DNA from: Silene latifolia
Taxonomy: Eukaryota; Streptophyta; Magnoliopsida; Caryophyllales; Caryophyllaceae
Length of the DNA stretch: 64,000 bases
Assembly (NCBI RefSeq): GCF_048544455.1
Contig: NC_133537.1
Coordinates: 307,867,738 to 307,931,737, forward strand
Direction of reading: 5' to 3'
This document shows positions 56,030 to 64,000 of this stretch, piece after piece. Both the position numbers and the translations under genes were made by a program. The notes under the pieces are model-generated. The model was not told the origin of the DNA and searched no databases. It was given only the letters and a program-made list of their open reading frames with translations. Position 1 is the first letter of the stretch, and every line of letters starts with the position of its first letter.

Positions 56030-57195
56030 ATTGGACTAAAGTTATACGATTTTGGACTAAAGTTATACGATTTTGAACTAAAGTTATGAGATTTTGTAGT
56101 AAAGTTACACAAGTTTGGATTAAAGTTATACAAATATGGACTAAAGTTATACAAATATGAACTAAAGTTATACAAAATAAGAACTAGAGTTATACAAAAA
56201 TTGACTAAAGTTATACAAAATAAGGACTAGAGTTATACAAAAATTGACTAAAGTTATACAAAAATGGACTAAAGTTATACAAATATGGACTAAAGTTATA
56301 CAAATATGGAGTAAAGTTATACAAATATGGACTAAATTCATACAAAAAGTTACATAATTTTGGACTAAAGTTACACAAATTTTGGACTAAAGTTATATAA
56401 AACTCCAATTAATTTATCGGAAATGACGAAAGTTATACAAAAATGGACTGAAGTTATACAAATATGGACTAAAGTTATACAAATAAGGACTAAAGTTATA
56501 CAAAAATTGATTAAAGTTATACAAAAATGGACTAAAGTTATACCAAAATAGACTAAAGTTATACAAAGTTGGATTAAAGTTATACAAATATGGACTAAAG
56601 TTATACAAAAATAGACCAAAGTTATACAAAAAAAGACTAAAGTTATACAAAAATTGGACTAAAGTTATACAAAAAATTGGACTAAAGTTATACAAAAATG
56701 AACCAAAGTTATACAAAAATGAACCAAAGTTATACAAAAATGAACCAAAGTTATACAAAAATGGACTAAAGTTATACAAATATGGACTAAAGTTATACAA
56801 AAATAGACCAAAGTTATACAAAAAAAGACTAAAGTTATACAAAAATTAGACTAATTTTGTATAACTTTACTCCATATTTGTATAACTTTAGTCCAATTTT
56901 GTATAACTTTAGTCCATATTTGTATAACTTTACTCCATATTTGTATAACTTTAGTCCATTTTTGTATAACGTTGGTCCATTTTTGTATAACTTTGGTTCA
57001 CTTTTGTATAACTTTAGTCCAATTTTGTATAACTTTAGTCCATATTTGTATAACTTTAGTCCATTTTTGTATAACTTTAGTCCATTTTTGTATATAACTT
57101 TAGTCCATTCTTTGTATAACTTTAGTCAATTTTTGTATAACTTCAGTCTTTTTTTGTATAACTTTAGTCCATTTTTGTATAACTTTAGTCAATTA
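56030..57195. repeat. Inverted minisatellite of about 21-bp units, switching strand at 56,855
   Basis: From 56030 to 56850 the unit is ggactaaagttatacaaaaa (about 40 copies); from 56858 to 57195 it is the reverse complement, ttttgtataactttagtcca (about 16 copies). The switch point is ttatacaaaaattagactaa followed by ttttgtataa, so the centre is itself a palindrome. The mostly 21-bp period keeps frames open: 56842-56414 on minus and 56857-57198 on plus both start MYNF and repeat a seven-residue LYNFSPF-like unit. I regard them as by-products of the repeat, not genes. Confidence 0.9.
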
Positions 57196-57970
57196 TAAGA
57201 TTAAAATCAACAAATTATAAGAATTTTTATATGGCTAAAATTAAAACAACAAATTTTATGAAAAATATTTTAGTAGATCTTAGATGAAAAAAAAGTATCT
57301 CATAAAAAAAAACGAGATTTAAAACCCGAAATCTTAAAAAAAAAGTATAACAAGAAGAGATTTGAGAAAATGAATAAAAAACGAGAAGTAACAAAATAAA
57401 AGAAAATAAAAGACAACAAAAAAAAATGAATGGAAAAAACAACTCAAAACATAAAAATAAACACCAAACGGAAAAAAAAAACCGAGGTGAACAAAAAAAA
57501 AAAAAAAAAAACAAGTGGCGGCGGTGTGGTGGCGGCGGTGGTGGGTGGTGAGTTGGTGTCGGGTGGGATAGTGGTGGGTGGTGGTGAATGAGGAAGAGAA
57601 GAATGAATGATTTATTTGGGTTTTTTGATTTATTTGGATTTTTTGGGTTTTTTGATTTAATTGGATTTTTTGGGTTTTATTTATTTATTTGGGTTTTGGG
57701 GTTTTTTATTTATTTGGATTTTTTGGGGTTTTTTTTTTGGATTTTTGAGAGAAGATGAGTTGTGTGATATGTGAGAGAAGTGGATGGGAGGAAAAGAAGT
57801 TATAGTGAATTAGTGATTAATTAGAAGGATTAGTGAAGGAGGAGAGAATGAGTGATATTAGTCCATAAACACACTTTTTGGAGGTTGATCTTGGCCATCC
57901 ATCTTCACCATCCAATGGCCCTTAGAAGGACTTATGGACTCAAATATATAAGTGGCCTTAGTTGATCCTT

Positions 57971-57972
<2 letters not shown>

Positions 57973-58056
<84 letters not shown>
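57973..58056. repeat. (TA)n tract 3
   Basis: 84 bp of TA repeats between IR-B and IR-C. Confidence 0.95.
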
Positions 58057-58059
<3 letters not shown>

Positions 58060-58115
58060 GCGGGTTCAGTCTGGGCGAGTTACGGTGCGAACCGTGCAAC
58101 TAACTAGCTTCAACC

Positions 58116-58149
<34 letters not shown>

Positions 58150-58153
<4 letters not shown>

Positions 58154-58580
58154 GGATACACTTTGTTTCCTTACTAGGTACACCTCTTATTCACATACAT
58201 TTTATAACATATGTAGATACATTTTTTCCACACTAACATTTAGACTTTTTTAACACTAATTTTTTGGGAGTTTTAAGACTAACTCCGAGATACATTTTAT
58301 ACTATTTGCGGATACATTTTATATTATTAGCGGATACACTTTATGGAAATTGTTACAAGTTTTAACACTAACTCTCGAATACGTTTTATATTTTTTGCGG
58401 ATACATTTTATATTTTTTGCGGATACACATGACATTAAAGTCAGATACGCATTATAATACTTCTGGATACGCAAGTTCATTTTTTCGAATACACATCGTA
58501 TTAATACCAGATACACATGGTTATACTGCCGGATACACATGTATCCAGTATCAATACCGTGTGTATCTGGGTTGATATCT
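58150..58580. repeat. Degenerate gcggatacattttat repeats with inverted copies
   Basis: About a dozen irregular copies of gcggatacattttata or gccagatacacat-like units; near 58536-58580 the motif appears reversed (gtgtatctgg, gtgtatcca), so this array also changes strand. It lies between the left inverted repeat and the captured gene piece. Confidence 0.65.
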
Positions 58581-58934
58581 TGTGTATCCACTGCCCACCC
58601 TCACCACCGTCGCCACCACCACCACCGCCACCACACCCACCAACACCACCACCACCACTACCAAACTGACCCGACTACACACCACCATCCCACAATCATT
58701 CGTCTCACAGCTTCTCTCAATATCACCTCATTCTTCAATTTTTATTACACTTTCAAAATTAAAACAAAAAACGTCTTGGATCAACAAAATTCATGATCAC
58801 CCTATTTCGAAATTAAACTTACTGTCAATTATCATTTGGTATCTGGGAGTATCACCCTATTTCTCCTCTTCTTTCTTTCCTTCATGTCTTTCTGAGTTTC
58901 AGTACAACGAAAACGAAAACAGCTCGATTTCTTT

Positions 58935-59476
58935 CACGGCTTATCTAAATAGCCAAATGGATCATATTTCTTACAAAAATGACAAGACCCAGATTATATT
59001 GGAAGGTAGTTGTCCAAGTGTACGAAACCCGCCTCAGTCTGAGGATTATCCATCAGGAATTGTGTTCTCTTTGGATTTACAAATTGGTAGTGAAAACAGG
59101 AAAATTCATCAGTCAGATGATCGGAAAATCAGAGTTGAAAATGCAGATTGGGCTGTGATTCATCTGGTGGCATCATCATCATTTGTTGGGCCATTCACCA
59201 GGCCTGCGGATACAGGGAAGGATCCGTCTTCAGACGCTCAAAGTATGATGAACTTGATAAAGAAACTCTCGTATTCCACGCTTTATTCCCGGCATTTGGA
59301 CGACTACCAGGAATTATTTCACCGGGTTTCACTGAAGCGTTAAAAGCAAAGACAAAACAAGCCGGACTCCACGGTGATAGGATCCGATCATTTCAAACAG
59401 ATGAAGATCCGTCAATGGTGGAGCTATTATTTCAATATGCTAGATATTTGATGATTTCTAGCACACGACCATTGTC
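58935..59476 (+). pseudogene. GH95 alpha-L-fucosidase fragment, captured
   Basis: Text of a plant glycoside hydrolase family 95 alpha-L-fucosidase (the AXY8/FUC95A type that trims fucose from xyloglucan in the wall): YKNDKTQIILEGSCPS, YPSGIVFSLDLQIG, DWAVIHLVASSSFVGPFTRP, LSYSTLYSRHLDDYQELFHR. After a frameshift near 59340 it continues as IRSFQTDEDPSMVELLFQYA and RYLMISSTRP in a second frame and then ends. Only the middle of the protein is present, without start or catalytic core. The frameshift and truncation make it a pseudogene carried by IR-C. Confidence 0.8.
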
Positions 59477-59479
59477 GAC

Positions 59480-60148
<669 letters not shown>

Positions 60149-60239
60149 TTGGGATCCTATGAGAACCAACAAGATAATGAGAACCATGAGAACCACTTAT
60201 AATTGAACAAAACTTTGTAACTAACGCTATTACCCAAAC

Positions 60240-61919
60240 CCGTCCATCATTTCCATTGTACAAATTCCCCTTTTCACTCATCTCCCTTTCTCTCTCTTCG
60301 AAACCATCGTTCTAGATCCTTCCTCCATTTTCGAGCGTCACAAATATTCCGATCAAGTTCCTCGCCGATCAAAATCTTCGACGTTTTTCCAGCAACAGAT
60401 CCTGGTAATTCAACGAGGTAAACTTCCGATATTCATGATTAATTTTTAGCGAAATTAGGGTTTCTGTGTTTCTGTCTTTGCAATTTTTATGTCAACTAAA
60501 TTAGTTGAACTTAAGCCTTCATTAATTTGTTATAGTCGGAATTATGAATTATGTTTGTCAAATTAGGTACATTAGTTGAAATCATGAAATTAGGGACTGC
60601 TTTTGCGAAATTAGGGTTTCTGTGTTTCTGTCTTTGCAATTTTTATGTCGACTAAATAAGTTGAACTTAAGCCTTCATTAATTTGTTATAGTCGGAATTA
60701 TGAATTATGTTTGTCAAATTAGGTACATTAGTTGAAATCATGAAATTAGGGACTGATTTGGCGAAATTAGGGTTTCAGTGTGTCTGTCTTTGTAGTTTTT
60801 AAATTTGTCGACCATATTAGTTGAATTTACGCCTTCATTAATGTGTTACAGTCAGAATAATGAATTATGTTTGTTAAATTAGGGTTTGGGTGAATTAGAT
60901 TGGGGAAACTTGGAAATGAGGGTTGGGGAAGTTAAGAAACTAAGTACATTAGTTGAAATCATGAAATTAGGGACTGAACTTCCAAATTTTTTGCTAATTA
61001 CGCTAATTCATTGTCCTTATATGGCAAATTCTTAGATTTGTAGTCTTGTTGTTCACATTTTCGCTAATTAACCTAACTACGCAATAATCAAACCCTGATT
61101 CCCCATGTTGTTGTTGATGTTTGTTGCTGATTTTCTACTGAAATTGTTTAAATGTCAAGCTCAAACAATGCATACTAAGTAGCATATGCGCTGTGAGTAA
61201 AGCTACTAACGTTAGTAACTATTATACTGAGTCAAGTAAATTTTTACATATTTTCTCCATTTAAAAGTATTCCTTCTTTTCAATTCTGCATACAGAAACA
61301 TTAAAAAATGGAAAATTGGTGCAAAGGTTTGGTAGTCAATCGCGAGGAAGTAGAACAAGAACTTTTTATCCAACATTATGTCAAAGAGAAAACTGACTCT
61401 CTGAGTTACCTTGGTCAAGTTACCAAAGTGGAGTTCACTGATCGTCGCAATCAATCAAGATATGATGTCTTAACTGATCCAAATCTTGTGTTAGAAATCT
61501 TCAATCACCTTGATAAATGCTCTGATAGGGCAAGCATGGCCAATGTCTGCAAATTGTGGGCTAAACTCTTTCTTTTCTTCCCGTATTCACCTGGTGTTCT
61601 GATAGCTTACCTGCAAACTTTGCGATTTAATGACATTAATGGCGTGAGGATAGTGCGTAGTCGTGGTAGACTAATTTCCAAAAGATGCAAGTGTTTTATG
61701 ACGGGTAATATGGCAGCCAAATTCGTCATGCATGTTCACCAACAAAGAAATGTTTTTCAGAACACCCATCTCAATCCACTTAATGACAGTCAAATTAAGC
61801 AAGTTGATGAGATGTTGCGGGATATGCCACCTTTGTCACATGAAGAAGCGAAAGCAATAGCAACACCCTTACTAGCTCGTCGAAGGTTCTCTTATGTTGA
61901 AGTCGTTGATTTGACGTAG
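60240..61919 (+). CDS. F-box-like protein gene, with a leader intron
   Basis: The coding exon runs from ATG 61308 to the stop at 61919 (203 codons). Residues about 55-90 ([20 protein letters not shown], then [11 protein letters not shown]) have the pattern of an F-box, the segment by which SCF ubiquitin-ligase substrate receptors bind SKP1. The rest ([11 protein letters not shown] at the end) has no domain I recognise. Upstream, 60240-60417 looks like a CT-rich leader exon with donor AACGAG/GTAAAC; acceptor TGCATACAG ends at 61294, giving an intron of about 880 bp that contains a 156-bp tandem repeat. The ORF is intact. It lies between two TA tracts and beside gene-carrying transposons, so it may be a transposon passenger rather than a host gene. 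Confidence 0.5.
60449..60980. repeat. 156-bp tandem repeat, three copies and a partial fourth
   Basis: gcgaaattagggtttctgtg begins at 60449 and 60605, with a variant at 60761, exactly 156 bp apart; a decayed copy with aagtacattagttgaaatca follows at about 60941. It lies entirely in the predicted leader intron of the F-box-like gene. Confidence 0.85.
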
Positions 61920-62202
<283 letters not shown>

Positions 62203-62414
62203 TTTTGATTTGACTTTCACAGCTTATGTTCTTTCATTTCCCAATTTTACTTAGTTTTCATCTGTATTCATCAAGTCGTATTATGATTTTCACCATTGTT
62301 TTGCAACATAATTAACTGTGAAATGCTGCAATCTGCCTTCATTATAAACATGTGATTTGTAGAACAGTTTGTCTTTCAACTGTCTTTACAATATCCCTCA
62401 AATGATTGATAGAT

Positions 62415-62535
62415 ATGGGGCGAAAGAGTGTTGCAGCCAAGAAAAATTCTACTAAAAGGAGGTCGGTCAGTCAAAGATTATTTTTTAGCAAAATCGAAAG
62501 CTGCAACAACTGATGCTGTTGACCCAAGCAATTTG
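62415..62535 (+). CDS. Possible first exon of the right-edge gene
   Basis: ATG at 62415 gives MGRKSVAAKKNSTKRRSVSQ, a basic start. One base shifted, the same stretch reads VKDYFLAKSKAATTDAVDP and reaches a GTAAGA donor at 62536. The two readings suggest either a frameshift or a mistaken start. It may belong to the gene continuing at 63262, with an intron containing the three hairpins. Confidence 0.3.
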
Positions 62536-62721
62536 AGTAAGAAAATCAGTTTACTCTTGCACATTCATGAAAACAAAATTCCTTATCAGTACATGACGTA
62601 GCGTTGCACATGCATGAAAGAAAAATATATGTACATTAAACAACCCTACACCTGCATGAACTAATCAACATTAACTTTGACAGCCTCACAAAATGCAACC
62701 TCACCTTACAATGAGGAATAA

Positions 62722-62794
62722 GGGAAAGGGTTGAGGGTTGGATTAGGCGGATCCGCGGTAGCGGTCCGCCTAATCCAGCCCTCAACCCTTTCCC
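62722..62794. repeat. 73-nt near-perfect hairpin, copy 1
   Basis: gggaaagggttgagggttgg continues to a ccgcggtagcgg tip and returns as its complement ending at 62794. The stem is about 30 bp plus a one-base bulge and a 4-bp cap around a ggta loop. One G-T pair (ccagccc) is the only flaw. Confidence 0.95.
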
Positions 62795-62901
62795 GTCCCG
62801 TTTTAGGATACGCGGCAACATATGTTTATTAAACAACCGTGTACATGCATGACAAAGCAGAGTATGTGCATTAAACAGTCTTCCACATGTCTGAAAAATA
62901 A

Positions 62902-62974
62902 GGGAAAGGGTTGAGGGTTGGATTAGGCGGATCCGCGGTAGCGGTCCGCCTAATCCAACCCTCAACCCTTTCCC
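62902..62974. repeat. 73-nt near-perfect hairpin, copy 2
   Basis: Identical stem to copy 1, with the wobble repaired (ccaaccc), 180 bp downstream. This is the best-paired copy. Confidence 0.95.
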
Positions 62975-63083
62975 GTCCCGTTTTAGGATACCCGGCCCTC
63001 TACTTTAACTCCCGTCCCAAAAAAAAAGGGTTCACTCATCCTCTCTAGGGTGTCTTTTGGTCTCGCGGCCGATAATGTGAGAA

Positions 63084-63156
63084 GGGAAAGGGTTGAGGGT
63101 TGGATTAGGCAGATCCGCGGTAGCGGTCCACCTAATCCAACCCTCAACACTTTCCC
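63084..63156. repeat. 73-nt hairpin, copy 3, decayed
   Basis: Begins 182 bp after copy 2. G-to-A changes in both arms (ggcaga, tccacc) and a C-to-A in the right arm give three mismatches. The changes at CG positions suit loss through cytosine methylation. The 107 bp after it repeat those after copy 2 (cgttttaggata.ccggcc, tctcgcggccgataat). Confidence 0.9.
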
Positions 63157-63261
63157 GTCCCGTTTTAGGATAGCCGGCCCCCTACTTTAAATCCCGTCCC
63201 CAAAAAAGGGTTCACTCGGCCCCTCTAGGGTGTCTTTTGGTCTCGCGGCCGATAATCTCAG

Positions 63262-64000
63262 CACTCGTATATTAAGCTGCCTGTCCGATCTGTCTGATGT
63301 ACCTAAATTTAATTGGTGCAAGTTTGCACGAGTCAACATGATTGAAAATGTCATTTCCTGGAAAAAGGCAGCAGCTAAAGACCCTGGTACGTCCTTTAAG
63401 GGACCAATTCTCATTTTCTGTCTTATCTACTTGGATAGAGTCGTTTTCAAGACAAGAACGGTCGTTCGATCTTTCCCTTTGTTAGCCAATTGGTCTGACG
63501 AATGTATCAGAGAGAGGGTGAAGATGGAAAAACATGAGGCAAATGGTTTTGGAGAGGGGCGTGTAGAAGACAGATTTGTTTATAAAGCACTCGTGTCTGA
63601 AACTGACAAACGGGTTGATGATACAGTGACGACAAAGGGAAAGGAAAATGTTGAGGGTGCTGGAGTGACGACAACGGGAAAGGGAAAGGTTGAGGATACT
63701 GAAGAAGGAGGTCCCGTTGATAAGAAAACAACAGATTGTATCAAGTTTTTAGCGGGAATTGCTTTGTTACTCTTGCAGACAGACTATGGTGCATTCTCAA
63801 AGACAATCATGCAAGCAAAGTTTGTGGTTCCCTGGTATGGAAGTCGTTATTGCAAAATGTCGACTTTGGTGATTCGTTATTTGAAGGGTTTTCACTTTCA
63901 AAGACAAAGTAAAGAAGAATCTGAGATGGAAGAAGAGGAGAGAAAGGATGAAGAGAAAGATGACCATGAAATGGAGGAAGAGGAGAGAAACGATGAGGGT
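63262..64000 (+). CDS. Partial ORF running off the window, transposon-type or ULP1-type N-terminal region
   Basis: Open from 63191 to the window end; an acceptor-like ATCTCAG ends at 63261. Reads STRILSCLSDVPKFNWCKFA, VNMIENVISWKKAA, GPILIFCLIYLDRVVF, then a linker with KGKENVEGAG and GKGKVEDTEEGG repeats, IKFLAGIALLLLQTDYG, and an acidic tail (EEERKDEEKDD, repeated EMEEEERNDEG) that continues past the edge. The F.WCK and IYLDR pattern resembles N-terminal regions of plant proteins linked to ULP1-like proteases and to MULE transposons; I cannot confirm this. No frameshift is seen in the 246 codons visible. Confidence 0.45.

Noticed and set aside
56414..57198. Two divergent ORFs encoding LYNFSPF-like repeats
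   Set aside because: Fully explained by the 21-bp repeat and its inversion; I report the repeat instead of calling genes.

Overview
The window is repeat-dense nuclear DNA from a flowering plant, probably a eudicot. The evidence is plant-only protein families (auxin response factor, calcineurin B-like, plant mobile domain), Tat- and Athila-type LTR retrotransposons, Helitron ends of the plant type (CTAG 3' end after a GC hairpin) and GT-AG exon structures. The species cannot be named. No rRNA, tRNA gene, CRISPR array or organelle gene was seen. Most of the DNA is transposable elements and the gene pieces they carry; only a plant-mobile-domain gene (0.8-3.0 kb), an F-box-like gene (60.2-61.9 kb) and a partial ORF at the right edge look possibly intact.

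Layout. 0-4.5 kb: a 90-bp tandem repeat, a 160-bp hAT MITE with a target duplication, the plant-mobile-domain gene on the minus strand, and a 480-bp hAT-like element inserted in a SINE-like tRNA-related sequence. 4.6-51 kb: four Helitron-like elements, all minus-oriented and nearly head to tail (4575-13007, 13099-18721, 18727-25828, 25829 to about 51 kb). The first carries exon pieces of a CBL calcium sensor and an ARF transcription factor, the second unrecognised exon pieces, the third a coiled-coil gene, and the fourth an RPA1-like gene.

27,048-48,956: a Tat-lineage Ty3/gypsy element with 5-bp target duplications (catgt) lies in an intron of the RPA-like gene. Its gag is split by a second LTR element (28,588-39,608; duplication gagac), an Athila-like derivative with gag and protease but no visible reverse transcriptase or integrase, and with clusters of a CTCGATCGAG palindrome. 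The outer element has dual RNase H, a mutated protease and integrase, an array of GC-rich hairpins, and a broken, apparently spliced antisense ORF.

51-62 kb: five long (TA)n tracts separate four segments. The first three have imperfect terminal inverted repeats next to the TA tracts and internal short-unit arrays; the third also carries an alpha-L-fucosidase (GH95) fragment, like a Pack-MULE. The fourth holds the F-box-like gene. 62.4-64 kb: a split ORF whose likely intron holds three copies of a 73-nt near-perfect hairpin, then an open frame running off the window.

There are no operons. The picture is serial nesting: Helitrons gathering exons and landing beside one another, LTR elements landing in them, and inverted-repeat elements accumulating in TA microsatellites. 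All homology calls come from reading the sequence by eye, without database searches.
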